From Gracilinema caldarium (GTDB lineage: Bacteria > Spirochaetota > Spirochaetia > Treponematales > Breznakiellaceae), in NCBI RefSeq assembly GCF_029265695.1, contig NZ_JAJUHW010000010.1, positions 16,308-80,307 of the forward strand: a stretch of 64,000 nt of DNA, in the 5' to 3' direction. The notes beneath the pieces are model-generated. The model was given only the letters and a program-made list of their open reading frames with translations. It ran no database searches and was not told where the DNA came from. A program made the position numbers and the translations under genes. How positions within the stretch are numbered: position 1 is the first letter of the stretch; each line of letters opens with the position of its first letter. Below are positions 34,440 through 42,225 of the stretch, piece by piece.

Positions 34440-35159
34440 TCAATTTGCAAGCTTGCCGATTTTTCTGAAAATTCCTGCTAAATACTCCTGTTCCTCTTTG
34501 GTAATACCAGAACGGGCAAAAAGATCCCGAAAAAACCGTTCCTGCAGATCTCTTCCTGCCTGTTTATAAAAACCTATAGAAGCAAGTGAATCGGTAACCG
34601 TTTTCACAAGAGACTCAATTTCATTTTGAGAAACCGGCTTCCATGTTCCTTGTGTATCCTTTAATTCACAGCTTGTGAAATAGCGATGGATCACATAGGT
34701 GTACACCTGAACCGCATGAGATAGATTGAGCGAAGGGAAGGCTTCATCGACCGGAATATGGGAAGCCAGATTACAGATGGCGATTTCATCAGAGTCGAGA
34801 CCTGTCCGTTCGTTACCGAACACGATGGCCGCTGGCCCCGGATGGGTATAACAAAACTCCGCCACTTCTTCTGGAGTCATTGAAACATGTTTGCGCTTTT
34901 TCCCCCTGCGGCCAGTGGTACCAATCACGAAGGCGCAATCGGCAATGGCGTCTTTAAGGGTTGAATACAGTTCAGCCCCATCCCAAACATCTGTTGCATG
35001 GACCGCACGGGCCCGGATCTGTTCATCGACCAAAGGGGCTTCGGGAGAAACAATACGAAGATGCGAAAGCCCCATATTTTTCATAGCCCGGCATACGGCT
35101 CCTACATTTCCCGATTCAGCCGGCCGGGAAAGGACAACCACAATATCCAAAAGCTGCAT
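34440..35159 (-). CDS. TrmH/TrmJ-family RNA 2'-O-methyltransferase
   Basis: A SPOUT-class RNA methyltransferase of 239 residues. The N-terminus LSRPAESGNVGAVCRAMKNMG and the SAM-knot motifs AIVFGNERTGLDSDEI and FPSLNLSHAVQVYTY place it near TrmJ, which methylates residue 32 of tRNAs. The C-terminal region is longer than the catalytic core, as in TrmJ. It diverges from the SDR gene with only 21 nt between start codons. Confidence 0.85.
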   Translation of the reverse strand: MQLLDIVVVLSRPAESGNVGAVCRAMKNMGLSHLRIVSPEAPLVDEQIRARAVHATDVWDGAELYSTLKDAIADCAFVIGTTGRRGKKRKHVSMTPEEVAEFCYTHPGPAAIVFGNERTGLDSDEIAICNLASHIPVDEAFPSLNLSHAVQVYTYVIHRYFTSCELKDTQGTWKPVSQNEIESLVKTVTDSLASIGFYKQAGRDLQERFFRDLFARSGITKEEQEYLAGIFRKIGKLAN

Positions 35160-35167
35160 AGTTGGAG

Positions 35168-35174
35168 TACTATA
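35168..35174. promoter_or_regulatory. Shared, overlapping -10 boxes of the divergent trmJ-like and SDR genes
   Basis: On the plus strand TACTAT (35168-35173) ends 7 nt before the SDR ATG. On the minus strand TATAGT (35169-35174), with an extended TG motif, ends 9 nt before the trmJ-like ATG. The two -10 boxes share five bases, so both genes could not be transcribed at once. Neither gene has a Shine-Dalgarno close to its ATG. Confidence 0.45.
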
Positions 35175-35180
35175 GCATAT

Positions 35181-35936
35181 ATGGATTCAATATTCAGTAG
35201 ACGTACCGCATTGGTTATCGGCGGATCAGGCGGTATTGGCAAAGCGATCAGCCTTGCTTTAGCCCGAGAGGGGGCCCATATCATTGTGCATGGCGGGTCT
35301 TCTCAGGAACGGCTGGATCAAACACTTCAAGACATTCAAAACATCCAAGGGGCAGCAGGCATCACGACAGCGGACCAATGCCACAGGGCACTGCTTAAAC
35401 CACTTAAGGGGCCAGAATCTGTTACGGAGCTGCTTGAACAGGTACCAAAGACGGATATTCTCGTTATTTCCTTTGGCCCCTTTCTTCGGAAACCCCTCAC
35501 ACAGCTGGAAGCAAATGACTGGGATTATATGACAAAAATGAATTTAGCATTCCCCGGAGCTTTGGTTTCCGCCTATTTGGATCAGATGCTCAGTCAGCAA
35601 TGGGGCCGTATTCTCCTATTCGGAGGCACCAACACGGAGAGTATCCGCGGGTTTTTAACAACCACAGCCTACGCTGCGGCCAAGACAGGCCTCGGTGTCT
35701 TAGCAAAATCGGTGGCACGAATCGGCGGCGCGGTTAATGTAACCTGTAATGTCATTTGCCCCGGCATGATTGATACCGAGTATCTAACAGAACAGGACCG
35801 CCGCTACGCCCGAGAAAAAGCGCCCGGTGGCACACTCATAGCGAGCGAAACTATTGCCAACATGGCCGTCGAGATTCTGAAACAGCCGCATCTTAATGGA
35901 GCGCTTATTCCCGTTGATAACGGTCTTGTAATATAG
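35181..35936 (+). CDS. Short-chain dehydrogenase/reductase
   Basis: A Rossmann-fold NAD(P)-dependent oxidoreductase of 251 residues. The cofactor motif GGSGGIGKAISLAL is at about residues 14-27 and the catalytic pair is YAAAK near 170. The C-terminal VICPGMIDTEYL and GALIPVDNG segments resemble 3-oxoacyl-ACP reductase-like enzymes, but the substrate cannot be assigned. The ORF-track start at 34998 lies deep inside the divergent gene; the ATG at 35181 begins the Rossmann fold. Confidence 0.87.
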   Translation: MDSIFSRRTALVIGGSGGIGKAISLALAREGAHIIVHGGSSQERLDQTLQDIQNIQGAAGITTADQCHRALLKPLKGPESVTELLEQVPKTDILVISFGPFLRKPLTQLEANDWDYMTKMNLAFPGALVSAYLDQMLSQQWGRILLFGGTNTESIRGFLTTTAYAAAKTGLGVLAKSVARIGGAVNVTCNVICPGMIDTEYLTEQDRRYAREKAPGGTLIASETIANMAVEILKQPHLNGALIPVDNGLVI

Positions 35937-35979
35937 CAAAAAACAACCTATCATTTTAGGGGAAACCGGTGGCACCTGT

Positions 35980-36008
35980 TTGACAAATTAGAGAGAGACG
36001 AATAATAT
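35980..36008 (+). promoter_or_regulatory. Strong promoter of the STAS-PspA operon
   Basis: TTGACA, a 17-nt spacer and TAATAT form a near-consensus sigma-70 promoter. The 5' leader is about 100 nt and ends in GGAAGGAG, in contrast to the leaderless starts elsewhere. The leader has no structure I recognise. Confidence 0.65.
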
Positions 36009-36114
36009 AGTGTATATTGGTCTCTTGTCAGCCGATACTATAGAGACGATAATTCTGTAGTGCAACAGCGGTTTTAAATCTTGGGCCCCATGGCCTCAGG
36101 ACGGAAGGAGCGTC

Positions 36115-36666
36115 ATGACTAATAACGATATCGTACCTGGGTTTGATGATGAGAAAGACGAAAGCCTCAAAATTAAACTACAGAAAGTAAATGAGGTTGA
36201 CGGTTGTCTGGTACTGTATCTCACCGGATATATTGATACATATAACTCTAACTACTTTCAGAAACGGGTAGCAAAAGCAATAGAAGCCGGATTTATACGG
36301 CTTATTTTCCAGTGCGGCGGACTCAACTATGTGTCGTCTACCGGCATCGGTTCTTTTACGGCCTTCCTTAAGTCGGTTAAACCCAGGGGCGGAGATCTGG
36401 TACTTTTGGAAATTCAGCCCAAAGTATATGAGGTTTTCCAGCTTTTAGGCTTTTCACAGTTCTTTAATATCAAGGACAATCTTGAAGAATCTATCGACTT
36501 TTTCCGTTCCGGCTCCACTACGGAAAAAACCTCGGTATTCCCCAAGATTTTTTCCTGTCCTATCTGTTCAAAAAAGCTCAAGGCAGTAAAGCCGGGCCGT
36601 TTCCGCTGTTCGGAATGCAAAACGATCCTGGCCATCGATAATGCGGGACAGGTTTTCCTGGGATAA
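36115..36666 (+). CDS. STAS-domain protein with C-terminal zinc ribbon
   Basis: A 183-residue protein. Residues 15-125 form a STAS (anti-sigma antagonist) domain with the conserved phospho-site region NYVSSTGIGSF. After a short linker comes a zinc ribbon of two C-x2-C knuckles (CPICSKKL and CSECK). STAS proteins control partner anti-sigma kinases by phosphorylation. A SpoIIE-type phosphatase is encoded at 49.8 kb, but a link between them is only conjecture. GGAAGGAG gives a strong ribosome site. It leads the operon with the YbjN-like and PspA genes. Confidence 0.85.
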   Translation: MTNNDIVPGFDDEKDESLKIKLQKVNEVDGCLVLYLTGYIDTYNSNYFQKRVAKAIEAGFIRLIFQCGGLNYVSSTGIGSFTAFLKSVKPRGGDLVLLEIQPKVYEVFQLLGFSQFFNIKDNLEESIDFFRSGSTTEKTSVFPKIFSCPICSKKLKAVKPGRFRCSECKTILAIDNAGQVFLG

Positions 36667-36701
36667 GCCTCTTCTAGCCATAATCCGAAAAGGAGTTTTG
36701 C

Positions 36702-37091
36702 ATGGCGGAAACAAAAATTGAACGATATCTCATCGATTTAATGCTCACCTACCGTGATTTGGGCGATAACATGTGGATAATCGAAGACGAGCAGCACAGC
36801 CTGAACGGTGTTGTTGTGGTGTATGCCCATCCCCTTGTTATCATCCGGGTTCTCGTTATGCATACTCCAGAAAAAAACAAATTAGAATTGTTCACTAAAC
36901 TGCTGGAACTCAACGCCAGCGATGTAGTGCACGGGGCTTATGCACTTGAGAATAATGATATCATCTTGATTGACACCCTTGAATATGAGACTATGGATTT
37001 TGAAGAATTCAGAGCATCCTTGGAAGCAATGAGCCTGGCTTTAACGGAGCACTATTCAATTCTTTCTGAATATCTTCCCAAAACAAAGTAG
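36702..37091 (+). CDS. YbjN/CesT-like small protein
   Basis: A 129-residue protein with the pattern of the YbjN/type III chaperone-like fold: DNMWIIEDEQHSLNGVVVVY, then PLVIIRVLVM and LFTKLLELNASDVVHGAYALENNDIILIDTLEYETMD. In enterobacteria a related small protein is coded beside a PspA paralogue, and here pspA follows at 13 nt, so a membrane-stress function is likely. AAGGAG precedes the ATG. Confidence 0.65.
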   Translation: MAETKIERYLIDLMLTYRDLGDNMWIIEDEQHSLNGVVVVYAHPLVIIRVLVMHTPEKNKLELFTKLLELNASDVVHGAYALENNDIILIDTLEYETMDFEEFRASLEAMSLALTEHYSILSEYLPKTK

Positions 37092-37104
37092 GAGGTCCTT
37101 CCGT

Positions 37105-37803
37105 ATGGGAATTTTTTCCAGACTGAAAACCCTCATATCATCCAACGTGAATGATATGATTAATAAAGCAGAAAATCCCGAAAAAATGCTGAACCAGCTG
37201 ATCATCGATATGAATGAGCAGCTGATAGAATCCAAGAAAGCCGTTGCGATGGCTATTGCGGATGAAAAAAAGCTGGAACGGGAAACCATGAATCAGCAGG
37301 CCCAAGCTCAAGAATGGGAACGCAAGGCCATGCTTGCAGTCCGGGCCGGCCAGGATGATCTTGCAAAAGAAGCGCTCCTGCGAAAACAGGAGTATGAAAA
37401 CAATTATGTAGAATATAAAAAGCAGTGGGAAGCCCAGAAAGCTTCGGTAGAAAAACTGAAAGAGAGCCTTCGGGAACTCCAGAACAAGATCGAAGAGGCC
37501 CAGCGCAAGAAAAACCTGCTTATTGCCAGGGCAAAACGGGCAGAGGCACAGCAAAAAATACAGAACACTATTTCCAACGTTACGGGCAACAAGAGTGCCT
37601 TTGAAGCCTTTGACCGGATGGCCCAGAAGGTAGACCAATTGGAAGCCGAAGCCGATGCGGCAAAGGAACTGGAGGATTTTTCAAAGGACACCAACCTGGA
37701 AAAACGCTTTGCGGCTCTTGAAAAATCCGATGCTTCTGCTGATTTAATGCTCCTTGAACTTAAAGAAAAAATGAAGGCCCTGCCTGAAAATTCATCAAAC
37801 TAA
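37105..37803 (+). CDS. PspA/IM30-family protein
   Basis: A 232-residue, almost wholly coiled-coil protein of the phage shock protein A/Vipp1 family, which coats and protects the inner membrane under stress. The N-terminus MGIFSRLKTLISSNVNDMINKAENPEKML is diagnostic, and the rest has heptad patterns with ATG-proximal AGGAGG. No classical PspF or PspBC genes are nearby; control is more likely through the operon promoter at 35980 and the following winged-helix gene. Confidence 0.93.
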   Translation: MGIFSRLKTLISSNVNDMINKAENPEKMLNQLIIDMNEQLIESKKAVAMAIADEKKLERETMNQQAQAQEWERKAMLAVRAGQDDLAKEALLRKQEYENNYVEYKKQWEAQKASVEKLKESLRELQNKIEEAQRKKNLLIARAKRAEAQQKIQNTISNVTGNKSAFEAFDRMAQKVDQLEAEADAAKELEDFSKDTNLEKRFAALEKSDASADLMLLELKEKMKALPENSSN

Positions 37804-37817
37804 TAGTTCAGGAACCT

Positions 37818-38432
37818 ATGTTTGATCAGGGAAATCTGTATGTAATCGGAGCCGATCCTGCAGTTCAGAGTTGGTTCCGGGCAGCACAATTTCCCTTTTC
37901 TGTTATTTTAGCCCATGAGGTGCCGGAAAAGGCAGCTCAATCCACACTCGTACTTGTCCCTAACAGTTTGATAGTCTCCAAGGGGTATTATCAATTAAAT
38001 AATCACCCCTTTATCTCATACGGGAACCTATCCGAAATAGAAACGGCGTTCTTCCTTGGGGCCCGTGATTTTATCAGTTATCCTTTTGACTACCGAGAAT
38101 TCACCGTCCGGGTCTCCCGTCAATTGTTCATGCAGCGGGAAATCCAGTTTCCGGAATACAACATTTCTTTACATGACAAAATTTTAAAAGGCCCTGCGGG
38201 GACTATTGAGCTGAATGACACAGAAGCATTGATATTGCGGATGTTAGCTGTTTCAGAAAAGCATCAGATCAGTCGTTCTGTTTTGCAGGGACAGCTTTGG
38301 CCTGGACGCCAAAAGACATCTCGGATAGCTGATATGGCCGTTTGCAGGCTCCGCCGCAAATTAGAGAGGGTTTCAGATAAAAATAAATCCTTTCAAATCA
38401 AGACACTATATGGTTTTGGGTACCAATTGTAA
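37818..38432 (+). CDS. Winged-helix regulator with degenerate receiver
   Basis: A 204-residue protein. The C-terminal half (about 120-204) is an OmpR/PhoB-type winged helix: LNDTEALILRMLAVS, then SRIADMAVCRLRRKLERVS and IKTLYGFGYQL. The N-terminal half has the length and end motif (FLGARDFISYPFDYREFTVRV) of a receiver, but the acidic pocket and phospho-acceptor aspartate are absent. It is therefore an atypical regulator that does not depend on standard phosphorylation. It starts 14 nt after pspA and may control this operon. Confidence 0.82.
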   Translation: MFDQGNLYVIGADPAVQSWFRAAQFPFSVILAHEVPEKAAQSTLVLVPNSLIVSKGYYQLNNHPFISYGNLSEIETAFFLGARDFISYPFDYREFTVRVSRQLFMQREIQFPEYNISLHDKILKGPAGTIELNDTEALILRMLAVSEKHQISRSVLQGQLWPGRQKTSRIADMAVCRLRRKLERVSDKNKSFQIKTLYGFGYQL

Positions 38433-38735
38433 AGCACTTTAGTCATAAAATAATGTGGAAAGCTTGTGGATAATTTGTGGCTTATACAAGAGTAGACAAT
38501 TCTATTGTCTATTTATGTAGACAAAGGACTTAATTGGTTGTAGCTAAATCTTTAATTATTTGTACTAAATCATAATATTACAATGAAATAAAAATTTATA
38601 ATTAAAGATTTCTATCTTCTTATAAATGTCAAAAATCTTTAATGATTGCGAAACTTTAACGAGTTTAGTAAAATTTAAATTGTGGATAACCTGTTAATAG
38701 CCTGGGAAAAATTGGGTATAAATTCTGAATAATTT
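38433..38735. other. AT-rich intergenic region with DnaA-type boxes and repeats
   Basis: About 300 bp without a gene, strongly AT-rich. It holds three TGTGG motifs at an exact 11-bp period (38454, 38465, 38476; the middle one is a perfect TGTGGATAA DnaA box), a second perfect TGTGGATAA at 38681-38689, a 19-bp palindrome at 38493-38511, and AAATCTTTAAT three times (38546 direct, 38599 inverted, 38633 direct). This looks like an origin or a heavily regulated DnaA-responsive promoter. It precedes the AT-rich membrane-protein genes. Confidence 0.5.
38493..38511. promoter_or_regulatory. Palindromic operator-like site
   Basis: TAGACAAT and ATTGTCTA flank TCT in a perfect 19-bp palindrome. A third half-site, TAGACAA, lies at 38518-38524. 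This is the form of a dimeric regulator's binding site. Which protein binds is unknown; the winged-helix protein coded just upstream is a candidate. Confidence 0.45.
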
Positions 38736-38777
38736 TTGCCTTGCATATGCTCATATTGCATGGTAGGCTATGGTATT

Positions 38778-39626
38778 GTGAAAAGTACTCCCCGGCTTAT
38801 CATTTTAATCTTCGCATTTTTTATAGGGATCTTTGCCGTTTGTCTCGGTCTTAGTTTTCTCTTTGATTATATATTTAACGCCTGCAATGTACCGCCTAGT
38901 ACTATCAATGTGGGACAATTAATAAAAAACGTATTTTGGATGATTCAGATTATCACGCTTTACAGCACAGCTATTGTTGGCGTTAATTATGCTTATAGAA
39001 GAAAAATACCAGTATTTATATCAATACCGCTTTTATTTATTATTATTACCGGTTTTAGTATTGCAGTGACCTTTCTTTATGAAAGAAGTTTGCCGCTGCT
39101 TGGAACTCATGTTCCTATTACAAGCAATCTTGCAATTCAGCCGGGAACTATATTGTTCGAAGGAAACACAAAACAGGTTCTCATTCAAAACAAGGGAAGC
39201 TCTGTAAGGCTTACAAGTCTCCTTCCACAGCAAAACAGCCTTATCAACGACCTTATTCAGGACAGTACAGACCTGGGTAAACACTTAGCACAGTTTTGGG
39301 AAGCAGGCTTATTATCTTTTACCGTTGCAGTAGCATTACTTTTGTATTTCTTAACATCCCTGGGACCGCTCATTAATCTCAGTGAATGGCCATTGGCAAA
39401 CTTGCTTTTTGGACTGCTACTCTTGCGCTTTTCCCTCTGGATACAGAATTTTCTTTTTTCAGAACCTGTTATGAATATCATTGGGGCATTTATTACACCC
39501 GTGGTTCCATCAATAATGCTGCCTTTCATTGCATTGTTACCCCTTTTTATAGTGGGTACCTTTATTCATCTTTTTGCATTTTTATTATACTTAAGCAAGG
39601 ATAGGAAGAAATCCAATGGCTCATGA
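38778..39626 (+). CDS. Polytopic membrane protein, possible LptF/G-like partner
   Basis: A protein of about 282 residues with two membrane segments near the N-terminus, a third near residues 85-105, a periplasmic region of about 100 residues rich in beta strands (IQPGTILFEGNTKQVLIQNKG) and about three C-terminal membrane segments. The topology resembles LptF/LptG-type permeases but no motif proves it. The start is uncertain: the ORF track uses a TTG at 38736, and a GTG at 38778 lies nearest the first membrane segment. It overlaps the next gene by 11 nt and shares its AT-rich codon use. Confidence 0.55.
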   Translation: MKSTPRLIILIFAFFIGIFAVCLGLSFLFDYIFNACNVPPSTINVGQLIKNVFWMIQIITLYSTAIVGVNYAYRRKIPVFISIPLLFIIITGFSIAVTFLYERSLPLLGTHVPITSNLAIQPGTILFEGNTKQVLIQNKGSSVRLTSLLPQQNSLINDLIQDSTDLGKHLAQFWEAGLLSFTVAVALLLYFLTSLGPLINLSEWPLANLLFGLLLLRFSLWIQNFLFSEPVMNIIGAFITPVVPSIMLPFIALLPLFIVGTFIHLFAFLLYLSKDRKKSNGS

Positions 39627-41412
39627 ACAGGAGATTAAAATCATACCTGTCCTGGCAGTTTATTCTCTTGCTGCTGTGGTGTTATTAATAGGCCGTTACT
39701 TTTTGCTTCCGCCGGAACCATTGCCGCTGCCCATTTATTGGCTGAGCTGGCCGCTCACAAAAAGCTTTATCGACTTTATTAACCTTTTTCCGATTCTGCT
39801 CTTTTCTGCAATTGCCTCTAGTTTTGTATTTACTATTGTCAAAGAACAGGAACACAGCCGGTTTTCCCCCCATTTTTTTAGCAGTATGGCTAAACCGCTG
39901 GTGATTATAATTGGGGCCAGTGCAGCATATGGAATACTGCTGCTGCTCATACAACCTTTGCTCTATGATGGTAAATATCAAATGCAAAGCCAGGCACGGC
40001 TTTTTAAAGAAGCCCGGGATAAGGCAGCAGCAGAAATCGCCCGGGAAGATTGGAAAGAAGCGGCATTACATCTTGCTATTTGCGAACGTATTTGGCAGCA
40101 AAGCGAAGAAACCCAAGCATTACGAGACACGTTGGCTATTGCAGAGGACAAAGAAAAGGCCAAAATGTTCAAAATTGAACATCCGGAAATTGAAAAGGGC
40201 TATATCGAAACATCAGAAGGAATAATCCCACTGCTTTCAGGACAGAAGGGTCCAGTAACAGTGAGGGAAGCTCTTAATCTGGCAGAGACCAATTTAGCAC
40301 GGAACAATTATTTTGATGCCCACTGGTATGCCACCTTGGCTAAAAAAATGACCAAACCGGGGACTCCTGAGGAAACAGAAGCAACCCTGCTTGCAACAAA
40401 AGCATGGAATGCTATCGCAGAAATAAAACCAACGCTAAAACAGGAACAGGAATACCGAATCTATAAAGAAAAACTTGAAGGGTATAATGCTATTCTAAGC
40501 GGAGACTGGATCCGGGCTTATTATATTTTTAACTCCCTTTTACGCATTGCCCCCTCAGATCCGGATGTAAAAAAATACTTCGACAATGCCCTTGCGGGAA
40601 CAAAAAATGTAGCATTCTTCCAAGATGAGGCGACCACAGCGGTGGGAGAAAATCTTTCTTTTGGAGTGTTTTCTATCCCTATAAAAGATGAAAAGGGGAA
40701 ACAACAGGGACTGGCTATTCTTACTATCGATTCTCTTACCATGTTCTCTGATGTAAGCTATGGGACCAAAGTTCAGCTTCAGATTTTTCAGAACAATGGA
40801 AGCCTTTCCCGTTCTGTTCAGTCTGCATATGCTAAATTCAAATCATTTACAGAGCAGCGTGAACAAAACAGTAACTCTAAAACCTTGCTACTCCTGAAAG
40901 CAATTGATAGGAACAAGCAGAACAGAAGCTGGAACCCTGTTTGGTCAGGAACTTCAGGAATCAGAGATACTTACGTCATGCTTGATATTTCATACGAAGA
41001 TTTTCTTCTTGCAAGTCATGCTCAGACAAACAGCAAAAATCTTTCTGTTGCAGAACTTTTCAAGGTCCAGCAACGGCTTGCCCAATATGGTTTTACACCC
41101 CAAATCTTCCAGAGAGAACTCATTAATCGTATAACTGATCCCTTTTTATGTCTGATATTAGGAATAGTGACTTTGACTATGGGTTGGCGCTTACGGCCCA
41201 ATAAAAAGCCAGGGCTTATCGCCTTTCCCATGTTTATTATCCTTCCTCTGGTCTCAGTAATTCTTTTAGAAGGAAGCAGAATAATTGGAACCATTGTAAA
41301 CACTGCATTGATTCTCAGCTTGACCATGCCCCTCGCCATTACGATCTGTATAATCAACATATCAATACTACTATTTATTGCGGTCCTCTTCCTTGCGGGA
41401 CAACGGAGCTGA
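39616..41412 (+). CDS. LptF/LptG-like membrane protein with helical-repeat insertion
   Basis: A 598-residue protein with three N-terminal membrane segments, a large periplasmic part and three C-terminal membrane segments. The sequence entering the last membrane bundle, RELINRITDPFLCLILGIVT, fits the LptF/LptG (YjgP/YjgQ) family, which pulls lipopolysaccharide from the inner membrane. The periplasmic part is much longer than usual: residues about 125-320 form helix pairs resembling TPR units (EDWKEAALHLAICERIWQQ, NNYFDAHWYATLAKKM, GDWIRAYYIFNSLLRIAPSDP), then a beta-rich segment. The family call is an inference. The gene is AT-rich compared with its surroundings. Confidence 0.55.
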   Translation: MAHEQEIKIIPVLAVYSLAAVVLLIGRYFLLPPEPLPLPIYWLSWPLTKSFIDFINLFPILLFSAIASSFVFTIVKEQEHSRFSPHFFSSMAKPLVIIIGASAAYGILLLLIQPLLYDGKYQMQSQARLFKEARDKAAAEIAREDWKEAALHLAICERIWQQSEETQALRDTLAIAEDKEKAKMFKIEHPEIEKGYIETSEGIIPLLSGQKGPVTVREALNLAETNLARNNYFDAHWYATLAKKMTKPGTPEETEATLLATKAWNAIAEIKPTLKQEQEYRIYKEKLEGYNAILSGDWIRAYYIFNSLLRIAPSDPDVKKYFDNALAGTKNVAFFQDEATTAVGENLSFGVFSIPIKDEKGKQQGLAILTIDSLTMFSDVSYGTKVQLQIFQNNGSLSRSVQSAYAKFKSFTEQREQNSNSKTLLLLKAIDRNKQNRSWNPVWSGTSGIRDTYVMLDISYEDFLLASHAQTNSKNLSVAELFKVQQRLAQYGFTPQIFQRELINRITDPFLCLILGIVTLTMGWRLRPNKKPGLIAFPMFIILPLVSVILLEGSRIIGTIVNTALILSLTMPLAITICIINISILLFIAVLFLAGQRS

Positions 41413-42206
41413 TGAAATACCAAGAGATTTTTGATCGCCTGTCTTTCTGGATAAAAAATCACCGCCTTGCGATTTTGGGAGGAATTACGGGTCTTTTTGG
41501 CGGGTTCTTTACCGGTACGATTGGATTATTGCTGGGGATTTTGCTCGAACCGCTCGTCCATCAATATATAAAAGAACGTGCAATTAGAACATATTTAGTA
41601 GAAGCCGATCCCCATTTTACTGGAGAAAGCAAAGCTGGCATTACCGCATTTTGCGGTCTTGCTTTCATTTCCGTTATTCCCGACCAAGCACAGGAAATGG
41701 ACTTTGCCATAGATCATATTGTTCAGAGTGCATTGCAGTTGTTTCATTGTCCGCTGCAGGATGGAGCCGCCCTCGAACAGGTATGCCGGCTTGCAAAGGA
41801 AAATAAAAAAAACATCAATGTGGATCTGCTTGCAGAAAGTCTCAAAGCCAGGACGAAAAACTACATTGCACCGGAAAAGATGCTTGCTGTTCTTCGAGAA
41901 TTGGTAAATCTTTATGACAATAACGATTTTGATAAGCTCAATTCTATTGCACAGATCTTGTGCCCGGGTATAGAACCGGCGGGTCACCATTCGCCCTGGG
42001 GTATTCTGGGGTTAAAACCCGATTCGTCTGTTCAACAAATTAAAAAGGCCTTCCGCAAACTGGCGCTGCAATTCCATCCCGACCGGCTTTCCGCCCTCTC
42101 TGAGGAGCGTAGACGCGCTGCACAAGAACGTTTTATCCAGATTCGCCGGGCTTACCGGCAGGCTCTGGCAGAAAAACAGGAGCAAAAACGGGATCATTGC
42201 TCCTGA
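41412..42206 (+). CDS. Membrane-anchored J-domain protein
   Basis: A 264-residue protein in the style of DjlA. A glycine-rich hydrophobic N-terminal segment (GGITGLFGGFFTGTIGLLLGILL) is followed by a TerB-like helical region and a C-terminal J domain (about 195-255) with the HPD motif in LQFHPDRLSALSEERR. J domains stimulate DnaK, so this protein should recruit the chaperone to the membrane. Its ATG overlaps the stop of the LptF/G-like gene (TGATG). It converges with murA at a 19-nt gap. Confidence 0.86.
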   Translation: MKYQEIFDRLSFWIKNHRLAILGGITGLFGGFFTGTIGLLLGILLEPLVHQYIKERAIRTYLVEADPHFTGESKAGITAFCGLAFISVIPDQAQEMDFAIDHIVQSALQLFHCPLQDGAALEQVCRLAKENKKNINVDLLAESLKARTKNYIAPEKMLAVLRELVNLYDNNDFDKLNSIAQILCPGIEPAGHHSPWGILGLKPDSSVQQIKKAFRKLALQFHPDRLSALSEERRRAAQERFIQIRRAYRQALAEKQEQKRDHCS

Positions 42207-42225
42207 ATCCTGCCATAATGGGTGC

